A stretch of 64,000 nucleotides of DNA, from contig NC_019680.1 of the NCBI RefSeq assembly GCF_000316685.1, forward strand, positions 2,861,407 through 2,925,406, given 5' to 3'. The notes under the pieces are model-generated. The model made no database searches. It worked only from the letters and a program-made list of their open reading frames with translations, and had not been told where the DNA came from. This DNA is from Synechococcus sp. PCC 6312 (GTDB lineage Bacteria > Cyanobacteriota > Cyanobacteriia > Thermosynechococcales > Thermosynechococcaceae). Shown here in pieces: positions 11,302-20,608 of this stretch (its first letter is position 1; the number at the start of each line of letters is the position of its first letter). Position numbers and translations under genes: made by a program.

Positions 11302-11679
11302 CTATGGCAGTGATTGCTTGGTCGGGGAGGAATCAGAGAACTCCACCCGTTCAATTTTCAACTCTCGGCCTGAGCGAATGTCCTCCATTGGTTGCCCGCA
11401 ATTTGGACAGGTATAGCGTTGACCCATTTCGGGAAAATATTCCTCCTGGCAGCGATGACAAAAAGCAATTAAGGGGATTTCCGTAATCACCAGCTCAGCG
11501 CCGGCCAAAAACGTATTTTCCGTTTGTACCTTAAACGCAAATTGTAAACTCATAGGCTCCACGCAGGTAAACTTGCCCACGGTTAAATGCACTTTGGTAA
11601 TTTGGGGCTTTTCTGGTTGCGCCTCCCACCAATCTTTAACGGTGAGAATTAAAGCTTTAGTCATGTCGGTTTCGTGCAT
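11302..11679 (-). CDS. hypA: Nickel metallochaperone HypA/HybF family
   Basis: A 125-residue HypA. It has the N-terminal nickel-binding MHE and a zinc site formed by CHRC (about residues 74-77) and CPNC (about 91-94). HypA delivers nickel to enzyme precursors together with the GTPase HypB. It is the third gene of a minus-strand run after gdmH and an unknown gene, only 4 nt from the latter. I infer that it serves the nickel-dependent guanidine hydrolase (the GhaA role) rather than a hydrogenase. No hydrogenase gene or hypB is in the window. Confidence 0.92.
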   Translation of the reverse strand: MHETDMTKALILTVKDWWEAQPEKPQITKVHLTVGKFTCVEPMSLQFAFKVQTENTFLAGAELVITEIPLIAFCHRCQEEYFPEMGQRYTCPNCGQPMEDIRSGRELKIERVEFSDSSPTKQSLP

Positions 11680-11683
11680 AGAA

Positions 11684-12064
11684 TCACAATGGCTGATGTC
11701 TCACTGACTCCAATACCAAAGATTTAACCACCTCAGATACTAGCTCGCCATCACTGTTGATTCTCAAAGCACAAATTTCAACGTCTAGGTATCTTGAATT
11801 CTCGTGTTTCATCCATTCAAAAATAAAAGTAGCGTAGGCCTGAATGCCTTTGACCGCGTCCTGGCGATTCTGCCAAATTCGGACTTGACTTAAATCATCG
11901 GTAACATCAATAGATGGTTTATCGTGATTGGATTGCTCAGTGGATTCATCGGTGGCACTCTTTTTAAGCGTAGGTTTATCAGCCGCATAAAGCTCAACAT
12001 CTGGGAAGAGTTTTAAGGTGTAGCCAACAATTTTGTTCGTTGGAATGCCAAAGCCTTTTGCCAT
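11684..12064 (-). CDS. Unknown protein between gdmH and hypA
   Basis: A 126-residue protein with no family I recognise. The N-terminus is basic (MAKGFGIPTNK), a Ser/Thr/Asp-rich low-complexity stretch lies at about 35-58, and a compact C-terminal part has WMKHENSRYLDVEICALR. It is encoded 25 nt after gdmH and 4 nt before hypA on the same strand, so it is likely co-transcribed with a nickel enzyme and its chaperone. A role in guanidine use is guilt by association only. Confidence 0.65.
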   Translation of the reverse strand: MAKGFGIPTNKIVGYTLKLFPDVELYAADKPTLKKSATDESTEQSNHDKPSIDVTDDLSQVRIWQNRQDAVKGIQAYATFIFEWMKHENSRYLDVEICALRINSDGELVSEVVKSLVLESVRHQPL

Positions 12065-12089
12065 AGGATGAATGACTTACCTCATATTT

Positions 12090-13274
12090 CTAAACCCAAG
12101 GCTGATCCACGCCCATATTAGCTTCTGGATGAATGTAGTCGGGTTTGGTAGTCCGGGGTAACTGACCAGAAATCACCAAATGGGCCATGGCATCACAAAT
12201 CACCCGCGTCGCTATCAAGGAGGTCATATCACTAATGTCATAGGGGGGGGAAACTTCCACCACTTCCATTCCACAAACTGGCGCATTGCGAATAATTTTA
12301 CCCAGCAAATACAGGGCTTCTCTGGGCAACAACCCACCTGGCTCCGGCCAGCCCGTCCCAGGGACAAAACCCGCATCAATGCAATCAATATCAAAGCTAA
12401 TCCAGACGCAATCCGTGCCATCTAAAGCCCGTTCCAAGGCAAAATCGGCGGCGGCATCCAGGCCCATTTCGGTAATATCAGTCACCGTCAGGATATTCGT
12501 TGCTCGCTCTCGACAGACTTTTACGCCTTGCCGCGGCACTTGCCACCCCCCAATTCCCAACTGCACCAGATTTTTGGCCGGAGCATTGGCCATATTGGTG
12601 GCATGGAACCAAGGACAGGTGTGCATCCGTTCATCTAAGTCGGTTTCTTGGGTGTCCACATGGCGGTCAAAGTGAATGATGCCAAGCTTTTTATCACCTA
12701 AATGCCGACAGACTCCGCGCACCGTGGGAAAGCCAATCGAGTGATCGCCGCCCAAAATGATCGGAAACGCCCCAGAGGCAAAAATATGGGCAATGCCTTT
12801 AGAAATTTGGTCAAAGGATTTTTCATTATTGGCCGGAATTGTAAAAATATCGCCGACATCACAGAGGGTAATTTGCTCCCGCAGGTCAACCCCAAATTCA
12901 AAGTTGTAGGGCGTATAAAGGGCCGAAATCCGGCGAATCCCTTGGGGGCCAAACCGTGTTCCTGGCCGATAGGTGGTGCCAGAATCGTGCGGGACACCGA
13001 CAATCGCCACATCGTAATTCCCCACTTGCCGGACATCTTCTAGGTAGGGGGCTTTGAGAAAGGTATTGATGCCAGCGAAATGGGGTAATTCCCCCCGAGA
13101 AAACGTGGAAATGGTGCGGTCTTTAATACTGTCTGCGGCTTCCAGGCCAAACGCTAACCCCTGGGATACTTCCTGCTGCCAACCGGTCAGGGGTAAATGT
13201 CGTTCTTTTTCTAGGGCCTGTTGAGCCTCGGTTGGGCGATTAAACAGGGGAGATTCGCTACTCGAAGAAGTCAT
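12090..13274 (-). CDS. gdmH: Ni-dependent guanidine hydrolase (ureohydrolase family)
   Basis: A 394-residue ureohydrolase starting at the ATG at 13274; the longer frame starts with TTG at 13295. Metal ligands are visible as GGDHS, HFDRHVD and SFDIDCID (His178, Asp203, His205, Asp207, Asp295, Asp297). Agmatinases usually read HFDAH. The HFDRHVDTQ variant, the long N-terminal arm, the DERMHTCPWFHA loop and the C-terminal extension (DYIHPEANMGVDQPW) match the cyanobacterial guanidine hydrolases typified by Synechocystis Sll1077. That enzyme hydrolyses guanidine to urea and ammonia and needs nickel chaperones. The neighbouring hypA supports this over agmatinase. Confidence 0.87.
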   Translation of the reverse strand: MTSSSSESPLFNRPTEAQQALEKERHLPLTGWQQEVSQGLAFGLEAADSIKDRTISTFSRGELPHFAGINTFLKAPYLEDVRQVGNYDVAIVGVPHDSGTTYRPGTRFGPQGIRRISALYTPYNFEFGVDLREQITLCDVGDIFTIPANNEKSFDQISKGIAHIFASGAFPIILGGDHSIGFPTVRGVCRHLGDKKLGIIHFDRHVDTQETDLDERMHTCPWFHATNMANAPAKNLVQLGIGGWQVPRQGVKVCRERATNILTVTDITEMGLDAAADFALERALDGTDCVWISFDIDCIDAGFVPGTGWPEPGGLLPREALYLLGKIIRNAPVCGMEVVEVSPPYDISDMTSLIATRVICDAMAHLVISGQLPRTTKPDYIHPEANMGVDQPWV

Positions 13275-13427
13275 AGAAAGCAGTTGCCAGGTCAAGGATA
13301 AGAAATTTTGTCCAGGGTTAAGAGCTACAGTAGCAGCAATTTAGCAAATCGTGATTGATCAGGGCCAGACTCTCTTTGAGATTGGTATCTTGTTAGTGAA
13401 TCTACCCTTTGACCACCCCCTAATTCT

Positions 13428-13997
13428 ATGGCGTTACAGCATATTGTCTATGAAGAGGTCTTAGTCCGCTATACCGACCCTAACCAAGCAACCCATCTTT
13501 TGCGGCAATATCGCCCCTACTTAGAAACCATCCCCAGTATGCGCCGGCCAACAGAAAGCCTGATTACAATTCCCTTACCCATCGCCCAAATCCAACGCCA
13601 GAACCCCAATCAAAATGGCCAACGCCAGCAAAGTGTCACCGCCGTCCAACTCCCCTGTGAGCTGGTCTTTCTCATGTGTGACCCAGAGTGGCGAGTGAAG
13701 ACCGATGTTGAGATTTTAATTTTCATCCATCGGCCTGGTGAACATTTTCCCGACCTGCTTAATCGCTGGCGACAAACCCAAGTTCTTTTACAGCGGGGGT
13801 ATCACTGGGAAATGCCCCAACATCATCAGGATATTTTTAGTGAAGGAGCCGAGCGGCGATTACCCCTGTTTGTCTTGTTAGATTACAGCAGTGGCCGGAT
13901 GAGGCGGGGAATGCAGGCGGCCCAGTTACCCCATGTTTGTTTACATCTGACCCAGGCCGACTTAGAGCAGGCCAAAAGCAAAGCAACACAGGGATAG
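13428..13997 (+). CDS. Unknown cyanobacterial protein
   Basis: A 189-residue soluble protein that I cannot assign. It carries a Gln/Asn-rich linker at about residues 47-66 (QRQNPNQNGQRQQ), then CELVFLMCDPEW and a basic SSGRMRRGMQ segment. It is divergent from gdmH with 150 nt between the starts and is followed by tRNA-Leu. The host CAGGCC motif occurs in the gene, so it looks resident. Confidence 0.7.
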   Translation: MALQHIVYEEVLVRYTDPNQATHLLRQYRPYLETIPSMRRPTESLITIPLPIAQIQRQNPNQNGQRQQSVTAVQLPCELVFLMCDPEWRVKTDVEILIFIHRPGEHFPDLLNRWRQTQVLLQRGYHWEMPQHHQDIFSEGAERRLPLFVLLDYSSGRMRRGMQAAQLPHVCLHLTQADLEQAKSKATQG

Positions 13998-14030
13998 ATG
14001 CCACCTAAATATTGTTGTTGAGATGGGGGA

Positions 14031-14114
14031 TGCGGAACCGGGGACTTGAACCCCGAAGTCCTTTCGGACACTAGAACCTGAATCTAGCGCGTCTACCAAT
14101 TCCGCCAGTTCCGC
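14031..14114 (-). tRNA. tRNA-Leu (anticodon CAG)
   Basis: An 84-nt class II tRNA on the minus strand. The acceptor stem is GCGGAAC/GTTCCGC with discriminator A. The D-arm includes GGCGGAATTGGTAGACGC. The anticodon stem CTAGA/TCTAG closes the loop TTCAGGT (anticodon CAG). The variable arm is long, and the T-arm is CGGGG-TTCAAGT-CCCCG. CCA is not encoded. Confidence 0.96.
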
Positions 14115-14279
14115 ATAAGTTCATTGTTTTGCCCAGTCAGACACCAGGCCCCGTTTCATGAGCGGGATTACCATCTTCTCCCAGAAACAGGAACCACGTC
14201 AACTGTAAATTTACAGACTCCAGCAAAAATGAACATGACTATGCGGCTCTCAATCTGCTAGAATAAGCTTTGCTCAGTT

Positions 14280-14371
14280 GGAGAGATGGCTGAGTGGTCG
14301 AAAGCGGCAGATTGCTAATCTGTTGTACGGATCGAAAGGCCGTACCGAGGGTTCGAATCCCTCTCTCTCCG
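14280..14371 (+). tRNA. tRNA-Ser (anticodon GCT)
   Basis: A 92-nt class II tRNA. The acceptor stem is GGAGAGA/TCTCTCC with discriminator G. The anticodon stem GCAGA/TCTGT closes the loop TTGCTAA (anticodon GCT). There is a long variable arm with a GTACGG...CCGTAC stem, and the T-arm is GAGGG-TTCGAAT-CCCTC. The ccmP start codon lies 49 nt downstream. Confidence 0.97.
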
Positions 14372-14420
14372 TTTTTCAGGGTTATCCGAGGTGGAGGAAA
14401 TCTCCAAGTGGTGATTTGGG

Positions 14421-15071
14421 GTGGCGATTTTGGGCGTTGATCTGCGGAGTTATGTCTATCTTGATTCCCTCCAAGCTCAACACGCTGCCTATTTAGGAAC
14501 CGTTGCTCAGGGGTATTTGCCGTTGCCAGGAGAAGCCTCATTATGGGTAGAAATTTCCCCAGGCATTGATATTAATCGGTTATTGGACATTGCCTTAAAA
14601 GCTGCAGTTGTCCGTCCAGGGGTGCTATTCATCGAACGGTTATATGGCCTGTTGGAAGTTCATGCCAGCAGTCAGGGGGAGGTGAAGGCTGCCGGTCAAG
14701 CCATTTTAGATGCCATTGGTGCTAGGCCGAGGGACTCCTTCCGCCCTAGGATCATCTCTAGTCAAGTGATTCGGAATCTTGATGCCCACCACACCCAACT
14801 GATTAACCGTTCCCGGCGGGGTAATATGATTCTCTCTGGACAAACTCTCTATGTTTTTGAAGTTGAACCAGCGGCCTATGCGGCTCTGGCGGCCAATGAA
14901 GCTGAAAAAGCAGCCCTGATTAATATTTTGCAAGTCTCGGCGGTCGGAAGTTTTGGGCGATTATTTTTAGGTGGGGCAGAACGGGATATTTTAGCGGCAC
15001 AGCGGGCCGTCCAGGCCGTGATGGAGTCATTACCGGGGCGAGATTTACGATTACCCGGCCGACAGGAGTAA
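14421..15071 (+). CDS. ccmP: Carboxysome shell protein CcmP (BMC-T, tandem BMC)
   Basis: A 216-residue tandem bacterial-microcompartment protein starting with GTG. The N-terminal half ([20 protein letters not shown]) and the C-terminal half ([18 protein letters not shown]) match CcmP of beta-carboxysomes, which forms stacked pseudohexameric trimers with a large gated pore thought to pass metabolites. It follows tRNA-Ser and is 2 nt from a pentapeptide-repeat gene. It lies away from the main ccmKLMNO cluster, as is usual. Confidence 0.92.
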   Translation: MAILGVDLRSYVYLDSLQAQHAAYLGTVAQGYLPLPGEASLWVEISPGIDINRLLDIALKAAVVRPGVLFIERLYGLLEVHASSQGEVKAAGQAILDAIGARPRDSFRPRIISSQVIRNLDAHHTQLINRSRRGNMILSGQTLYVFEVEPAAYAALAANEAEKAALINILQVSAVGSFGRLFLGGAERDILAAQRAVQAVMESLPGRDLRLPGRQE

Positions 15072-15073
15072 CT

Positions 15074-15880
15074 ATGGCCGATCCAGAACACCTGGCCCTA
15101 CTCCAATATGGGGTTAAGGCTTGGCAGGCCTGGCGGGCCCGTTGTCCTCAAGTGATTCCCAATTTATCCCAGGCCAACCTCCAAGGGCTGGATTTGCGAG
15201 GGTTTGACTTTTCCCAGGCCCAGCTACAGCGAACAAAATTTAACCAGGCCAAGTTAACCGACTGTAATTTTCAGGCAGCCAACCTCAACCAGGCCAGTCT
15301 CTATCGGGCCAACCTCCAACAGGCCAACCTGAGTGAAGCCAGACTGACAGGGGCCTATTTCCTCGGAGCTAATTTAACCGAAACCAACCTCACCAAAGCC
15401 GATATATGCCTGGGGGATTTACGGGAGGTGATCGCTGTAGGAGCAGATTTTAGTTGGGCCACCTTAACCCAATGTGATGGCCGCAATGGCAATTTTGATC
15501 ACGCGGATTTTAGCCAGGCCCAGGCTCCCCAGGCCAACTTTAGTCACGCTCGGTTACTCCATGTCCACCTGAATTATGGGAACTTTAACCAGGCCATCTT
15601 GCACCAAACCGAATTGAGCCAGGCCCAACTTTTTCGCTGTAATTTTTACTGTGCTGATTTAACCGCAGCTTCATTGACCAGTGCCTACGGCGCAGAAACA
15701 ATTTTCGTCAAGGCTAATTTAACAGCAGCAAATTTATCTTGGGGCTATTGGGGTAAGGCTAATTTCTCGGAAGCTAATTTAATGAATACAAACCTGGCCT
15801 CGGCCAAACTCCGCGGTGCTAATTTCAACCGGGCCATCTTAACAACGGCTAAGTTCTCCCAGGCCAGGCCCCAGCCATAA
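15074..15880 (+). CDS. Pentapeptide repeat protein
   Basis: A 268-residue protein made almost wholly of pentapeptide repeats of the form A(N/D)LxX, from about residue 30 to the end (ANLQQ, ANLSE, ANLTE, ANLTA). These fold into a right-handed quadrilateral beta-helix. There is no signal peptide and no extra catalytic domain. It starts 2 nt after the ccmP stop and is probably co-transcribed. The function is unknown; such proteins often act as protein-protein scaffolds. Confidence 0.88.
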   Translation: MADPEHLALLQYGVKAWQAWRARCPQVIPNLSQANLQGLDLRGFDFSQAQLQRTKFNQAKLTDCNFQAANLNQASLYRANLQQANLSEARLTGAYFLGANLTETNLTKADICLGDLREVIAVGADFSWATLTQCDGRNGNFDHADFSQAQAPQANFSHARLLHVHLNYGNFNQAILHQTELSQAQLFRCNFYCADLTAASLTSAYGAETIFVKANLTAANLSWGYWGKANFSEANLMNTNLASAKLRGANFNRAILTTAKFSQARPQP

Positions 15881-15905
15881 CATTCCACCCCCCTGTTCAA
15901 CTTCA

Positions 15906-16238
15906 TTACAAATAGCGAATATCTAAGGTTCGCGAGGGAATGGTTAAGTTACACTCTGCTCTGACTGGATATCCCCCCGCATTCACCCCCCGTAAAACTA
16001 CCGTTGCCCCGCCCTTGCCAGAATAGGAATCAACCAAACCAGTAACTCGGACTCCATAGCGGGCTAGTTCTTTTGAGCAAGTCTGGTAAGCATCATCCAC
16101 CACCGAATAAGCTAACCACGGCCGGTTGACGCCTAAAGATTCTGTCGGACTCGGGATCAGAGCTTCTGCGCTTGCCATCATCAAGACAGGAGTCGTTACA
16201 GTTCCAATCATCAGCACGAACCGAGCCACAATCGCCAT
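15906..16238 (-). CDS. Small secreted protein of unknown function
   Basis: A 110-residue protein with a clear signal peptide (hydrophobic VARFVLMIGTVTTPVLMMASA, cleavage near residue 26). The mature part has two cysteines (CSKE and AECNL) that may form a disulfide. The ATG at 16238 starts the only long frame here. The family is not recognised. Confidence 0.62.
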   Translation of the reverse strand: MAIVARFVLMIGTVTTPVLMMASAEALIPSPTESLGVNRPWLAYSVVDDAYQTCSKELARYGVRVTGLVDSYSGKGGATVVLRGVNAGGYPVRAECNLTIPSRTLDIRYL

Positions 16239-16377
16239 ACAAAATCTAGTCCTTTAATACAAATAATTTCAGGAAATCGGGGAAACTGCCTGAATAAGTA
16301 CACCCTATCTCAGGTGAATCGTGGTTGGGATATTGGGTAAAAAAACTTGGACTGGGGCGACAGATGCTTGCAGGAGG

Positions 16378-16530
16378 CTAGGAAGAGGATTTTCCATCTG
16401 ATCCGGCCTGGAGATTAGCTAGCTGCTCCTTAAGGGCCTGTAATTCAGCTTCTAAGGCCTGGCGACGTTCCCGTTCTTGACTATAATTCCCTAACGATTG
16501 GCTGGTCACCGGATCATAAAAAACGAAACT
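16378..16530 (-). pseudogene. Out-of-frame C-terminal tail of the Uma2 gene
   Basis: In a second frame the sequence continues FYDPVTSQSLGNYSQERERR and a coiled-coil (ALEAELQALKEQLANL). This is the normal Uma2 ending. It is displaced by one base at a run of six A (T on the coding strand) near 16519-16524. Removing one T would join it to the upstream reading frame as RFYDP. This may be a real frameshift, slippage or a base-calling error. Confidence 0.7.
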
Positions 16531-17074
16531 CTGTCTCATCCCAATGCAACTCCAGGCCAAGGACTTGACTCCTTAAGCTATAACCCTTGGCAAGGGGATC
16601 GGCCACAATCGGAAAATAATTGGCCTGGTCTAACACCCAACCTTGCAACGGCGGCGACAAATAATCGGATGTGGGATCAAATAAGAAATACTCCTGCACT
16701 CCCAAATAAGCGTAGATTCCCTTTTTCGCCCCCATGTCTTGGCTAACGGTGGATTTGGACGTAATTTCTAGGACAAAACTGGGGCAATGGCCACCTTCTT
16801 CCCACACCTTGTAAGAACGCCGATTTTCTGGAGAGACCCCAAAAATGACAAACGTATCGGGAGCCACTACCGCTTCTGGGTTGCCCTGCTCGTAGTAAAT
16901 AAAGAGATTTCCAGCGACATAAACATCATCTCTTTTAGCAAAAAAAGCACGCAGAACCTGGCGAGCATAGGTTAGATAGTCACATTGAGAATCACCTTCA
17001 GCCATGGGTTTACCGTCATCCTCGGGGTAGTCAACGGTTACAACTGTTTCATCGGGGTAAATTGGCTGCTTCAC
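16514..17074 (-). CDS. Uma2 family putative endonuclease (DUF820), frameshifted at the 3' end
   Basis: A 186-residue Uma2 protein with a PD-(D/E)XK-like fold: PEAVVAPDTFVIFG (active Asp), SFVLEITSKST (E-x-K) and GIYAYLGVQEYFLFDP. It ends prematurely after EFRFL because of a one-base shift at a homopolymer, and the remaining 45 or so residues are in the next frame (see the adjoining entry). The core catalytic residues lie before the break, so the product may still be functional. Uma2 genes are very abundant in cyanobacteria and their role is unknown. Confidence 0.82.
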   Translation of the reverse strand: MKQPIYPDETVVTVDYPEDDGKPMAEGDSQCDYLTYARQVLRAFFAKRDDVYVAGNLFIYYEQGNPEAVVAPDTFVIFGVSPENRRSYKVWEEGGHCPSFVLEITSKSTVSQDMGAKKGIYAYLGVQEYFLFDPTSDYLSPPLQGWVLDQANYFPIVADPLAKGYSLRSQVLGLELHWDETEFRFL

Positions 17075-17129
17075 TGTCTCAAATCCTTAAAATGGGTGAA
17101 AGAGAACTCAGAGGCACAAAGGGCGCGTT

Positions 17130-17363
17130 ATGAAGCTGAACTTAACAGCAGATGAGTACCGCAAACTCGTTCATACTAACTTCGACTCAGCCATAGCCCA
17201 TATTGAATCTTTGATGAGCAATCCAGAGGAAATCCATAAAATTCCTATGGGAGCAGCGATTATTCATCAAACATCGAATGATTGGGTTAATCAACAAAAT
17301 CAAGAAATTACTCAGTTCATTCAAGCTACCGGAACTACAATCCTTTCTGTTGATGTTGCCTAA
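17130..17363 (+). CDS. Small protein of unknown function
   Basis: A 77-residue acidic, helical protein (LTADEYRKLVHTNFDSAIAHIESLM) starting at an ATG, divergent from the Uma2 gene. No family is recognised and no ribosome site stands out. It could be an antitoxin-like or regulatory peptide, but nothing in the sequence shows it. Confidence 0.45.
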   Translation: MKLNLTADEYRKLVHTNFDSAIAHIESLMSNPEEIHKIPMGAAIIHQTSNDWVNQQNQEITQFIQATGTTILSVDVA

Positions 17364-17417
17364 ACCCAGGAAGGATTGCGAAGAGTGGATCAGATTGTAA
17401 AACTAGCAACTTAATAA

Positions 17418-17795
17418 TTAAGTGAAGTTAGACCGGATCTCAGCTATGGCTTGGCGTAGCCCTTCTGAGTGAACCCAGCCCACAAAACCACCAAATACCA
17501 TTTCGCCATTTTTATTGGCAATGAAGATGTGTTCCACTCCTATAGGATTCTTCCAGGCCTTGACCACAGAACCATCTCGCAGAGTAAAAATAGGCATAGC
17601 TCTTTTAAAATCTCGGCTGTGTGCTTGAGTCATTCCTGGGAGACGATTTAGATAATCCACGACCTGCTCCGAAACTTTTGAAATTTCATTTGATACAGAG
17701 GCAGGATTATTCCAATCTTCCACAGAGTCATGAATTTTGGGGTAAATATTGGAGGCCATGCCAGCAAGTTTTGCAACAGCATCAAAAGGATCCAT
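17418..17795 (-). CDS. Protein of unknown function
   Basis: A 125-residue soluble protein, convergent with the preceding small gene. It contains PIFTLRDGSVVKAWKNPIGVEHIFI and NGEMVFGGFVGW, which look like a small beta-rich domain, after a helical N-terminus. The family is not recognised. Confidence 0.55.
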   Translation of the reverse strand: MDPFDAVAKLAGMASNIYPKIHDSVEDWNNPASVSNEISKVSEQVVDYLNRLPGMTQAHSRDFKRAMPIFTLRDGSVVKAWKNPIGVEHIFIANKNGEMVFGGFVGWVHSEGLRQAIAEIRSNFT

Positions 17796-17942
17796 TGCGA
17801 AAAACCTCAGAATTTTTCCTTAAATATACCCAATGTTGCTTCAGGCCAGGCCCTCAAAATCTTTAGTTGTTGTAAAGACTGAGAAATTTCTAATAAATAA
17901 TATCTAGGATGGTGGTGAAACGCCCCATTTTCGGATGGCATC

Positions 17943-19010
17943 ATGTCCAGCGAACGACTCACGGCCCAGGCCCCGCTTGAAACTGACCCCGCCCTAGATC
18001 GTGACTGCACGACTCTTTCACGCCATGTACTCCAACAACTCAAAAGCTATGATGCCGCCGCCCAAGACCTGAGCGCGATCATGAATCGGATTGCCTTGGC
18101 GGGGAAACTAATTGCGCGGCGGTTAAGTCGGGCCGGGTTGATGGCGGGAGTGTTGGGCTTTACCGGCGAAACCAATGTCCAGGGTGAAGATGTCAAAAAA
18201 ATGGATGTCTTTGCCAATGAGGTGTTTATTGCCGTCTTTAAGCAAAGTGGCCTGGTCTGTCGGCTGGCGTCCGAGGAAATGGAAAAGCCCTACTACATCC
18301 CGGAAAACTGCCCCATTGGCCGTTATACCCTCCTCTATGACCCGATTGACGGCTCCTCCAATGTGGACATTAACCTGAGTGTGGGTTCCATTTTTTCGAT
18401 TCGGCAGCAGGAAGGCGATGATCTTGATGACACGGCGCAAGATCTCCTCCAGGCCGGGCGGAAACAAGTGGCGGCAGGCTATATCCTCTATGGCCCAAGT
18501 ACAATGCTGGTTTACTCCATTGGCCAGGGCGTGCATGTGTTTACCCTCGACCCCAGCCTAGGTGAGTTTATTCTCTCCACTGAAAATCTGCAAATTCCCG
18601 CCCACGGGCCGGTGTATAGCGTTAATGAAGGGAATTTCTGGGAATGGTCAGAACCCTTTCGGGAATTTACTCGCTATGTCCATCGGCATCCTGGTTATAC
18701 GGCGCGCTACAGTGGGGCCTTGGTCGGAGATATGCACCGGATTTTAATGCAAGGCGGGGTCTTTCTCTATCCCGGAACCGTGAATAAACCCGAGGGAAAA
18801 CTGCGACTGCTCTATGAAACCGCGCCCTTAGCATTTCTGGTTGAACAGGCCGGGGGCAAAGCCAGCACGGGCACCGAACCCTTACTTGATGTGATTCCCG
18901 ACAAACTCCATGCCCGCAGCCCCCTGGTCATTGGTAGCCCGGAAGATGTCGCCCTCGTCGAATCCTTTGTGAACCGCCCCCAGCCCACGCCCCCCCTCGC
19001 CCAAGTTTGA
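17943..19010 (+). CDS. fbp: Fructose-1,6-bisphosphatase class I
   Basis: A 355-residue class I FBPase. It has the N-terminal LTRHV-like segment, the metal site with SEEMEKP and [11 protein letters not shown], and the substrate segment [13 protein letters not shown]. It hydrolyses fructose-1,6-bisphosphate in gluconeogenesis and the Calvin cycle. It is first in the conserved fbp-zwf-opcA run, with zwf starting 21 nt after its stop. Grouping with the oxidative pentose phosphate genes suggests use in night-time carbon recycling. Confidence 0.96.
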   Translation: MSSERLTAQAPLETDPALDRDCTTLSRHVLQQLKSYDAAAQDLSAIMNRIALAGKLIARRLSRAGLMAGVLGFTGETNVQGEDVKKMDVFANEVFIAVFKQSGLVCRLASEEMEKPYYIPENCPIGRYTLLYDPIDGSSNVDINLSVGSIFSIRQQEGDDLDDTAQDLLQAGRKQVAAGYILYGPSTMLVYSIGQGVHVFTLDPSLGEFILSTENLQIPAHGPVYSVNEGNFWEWSEPFREFTRYVHRHPGYTARYSGALVGDMHRILMQGGVFLYPGTVNKPEGKLRLLYETAPLAFLVEQAGGKASTGTEPLLDVIPDKLHARSPLVIGSPEDVALVESFVNRPQPTPPLAQV

Positions 19011-19031
19011 AATCAAGAAGGAACGCAAACC

Positions 19032-20561
19032 ATGGTCGCCGTAATGGAAAATCCGCTGCGAGTTGGTCTCCGGCAAGAACGCACCCCCGAACCCCTGATT
19101 TTGGTTATTTTTGGGGCCTCGGGAGATCTAACCCAACGCAAATTGATCCCGTCCATCTATCAACTCAAACTCGAGCGGCGCTTGCCCCCAGAAATTACGG
19201 TCGTGGGAGTGGCCCGGCGGGATTGGAGTCATGAGTTTTTCCGGGAGCACCTCAAGCAAGGGGTGGAGGAATTTGGCGGTGGTATCCAGGCCGAGCCGGT
19301 GTGGAATGAATTTGCCCAGGGTTTATATTACTGCTCCGGCAATATGGACGATCCCGCGGCCTACTTAAAGCTGAAAAATTTACTGGATGAATTGGATCAA
19401 ACCCGGCGAACCAGGGGCAATCGGGTCTTTTATCTCGCAGTTTCCCCGAACTTTTTCGTCGAAGCGATTGAACAACTCGGGGCGGCTGGCCTGTTAACGG
19501 ATCCCCATAAATCCCGATTGGTGATTGAAAAACCCTTTGGCCGCGACCTCACCTCAGCCCAGGCCTTAAACCAAGTCGTCCAAAAAGTTTGCAAAGAAGA
19601 ACAGGTTTATCGGATTGATCACTACTTGGGCAAAGAAACCGTTCAGAATTTAATGGTCTTTCGCTTTGCTAATGCCATTTTTGAACCCCTCTGGAACCGC
19701 CAATTTGTGGATCACATTCAAATTACGGTGGCAGAAACGGTTGGTGTGGAAGACCGGGCCGGCTATTACGAAAGCTCCGGGGCCTTGCGGGATATGGTGC
19801 AGAACCACATTCTCCAACTCCTGGCCCTCACGGCAATGGAACCGCCCAACTCCCTCGATGCCGATAGTTTACGCAACGAAAAAGTCAAAGCCCTCCAGGC
19901 CTGTCGCTTAGCGGATCTGAATAATCTAGACAACTGTGCAATTCGGGGCCAATATGCGGCCGGCTGGATGAAAGGGCAACAAGTCCCTGGCTATCGGGAT
20001 GAACCGGGGGTGAGTCCAACCACCTTAACGCCAACGTTTGTTGGGATGAAGCTGCTGATTGATAACTGGCGCTGGCAAGGGGTTCCCTTCTATTTACGGA
20101 CAGGCAAACGACTCCCGAAAAAGGTCACCGAAATCTCGATCCAATTCCGGGATGTGCCCCTGCTCATTTTCCAATCCGCCGCCCAACAGGCCAACGCTAA
20201 TGTCTTAACCATGCGGATTCAACCCAATGAGGGAATTTCGCTCCGGTTTGAAGCCAAAATGCCTGGCCCGGATTTGCGTTCCCGTTCCGTGGATATGGAC
20301 TTTAGCTATGGTTCCTCCTTTGGGATGGCCACGGCCGATGCCTACACCCGGTTGTTGCTCGATTGTATGTTGGGGGATCAAACCCTCTTTACCCGCGCCG
20401 ATGAAGTGGAAGCGGCCTGGCGCGTTGTCATGCCGGCCCTTGCGGCCTGGGAGTCCCCCAGTGACCCCAGTAAAATTCCCACCTATGAAGCCGGCACCTG
20501 GCAACCGGAAGCAGCGGAACTGATGATTAATAACGATGGCCGGCGTTGGCGACGACTTTAA
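19032..20561 (+). CDS. zwf: Glucose-6-phosphate 1-dehydrogenase
   Basis: A 509-residue G6PD with the NADP-binding [11 protein letters not shown], the catalytic RIDHYLGKE and EKPFGRDL. It oxidises glucose-6-phosphate to 6-phosphogluconolactone, making NADPH. An AAGGA-type ribosome site sits upstream of the ATG. It lies between fbp and opcA. In cyanobacteria the enzyme is activated by OpcA and inactivated by thioredoxin in light. Confidence 0.97.
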   Translation: MVAVMENPLRVGLRQERTPEPLILVIFGASGDLTQRKLIPSIYQLKLERRLPPEITVVGVARRDWSHEFFREHLKQGVEEFGGGIQAEPVWNEFAQGLYYCSGNMDDPAAYLKLKNLLDELDQTRRTRGNRVFYLAVSPNFFVEAIEQLGAAGLLTDPHKSRLVIEKPFGRDLTSAQALNQVVQKVCKEEQVYRIDHYLGKETVQNLMVFRFANAIFEPLWNRQFVDHIQITVAETVGVEDRAGYYESSGALRDMVQNHILQLLALTAMEPPNSLDADSLRNEKVKALQACRLADLNNLDNCAIRGQYAAGWMKGQQVPGYRDEPGVSPTTLTPTFVGMKLLIDNWRWQGVPFYLRTGKRLPKKVTEISIQFRDVPLLIFQSAAQQANANVLTMRIQPNEGISLRFEAKMPGPDLRSRSVDMDFSYGSSFGMATADAYTRLLLDCMLGDQTLFTRADEVEAAWRVVMPALAAWESPSDPSKIPTYEAGTWQPEAAELMINNDGRRWRRL

Positions 20562-20608
20562 GGGCTGTAATATTTTCGTCTCGATGATGCAATTTGGTAC
20601 TTAGACCT

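Noticed and set aside
13275-13427. Possible guanidine riboswitch upstream of gdmH
   Set aside because: I looked for ACGR-loop hairpins and the longer ykkC pattern on the coding strand and saw neither.
14239-14541. Minus-strand frame of 100 codons across tRNA-Ser
   Set aside because: It is the translated complement of the tRNA and the ccmP start.
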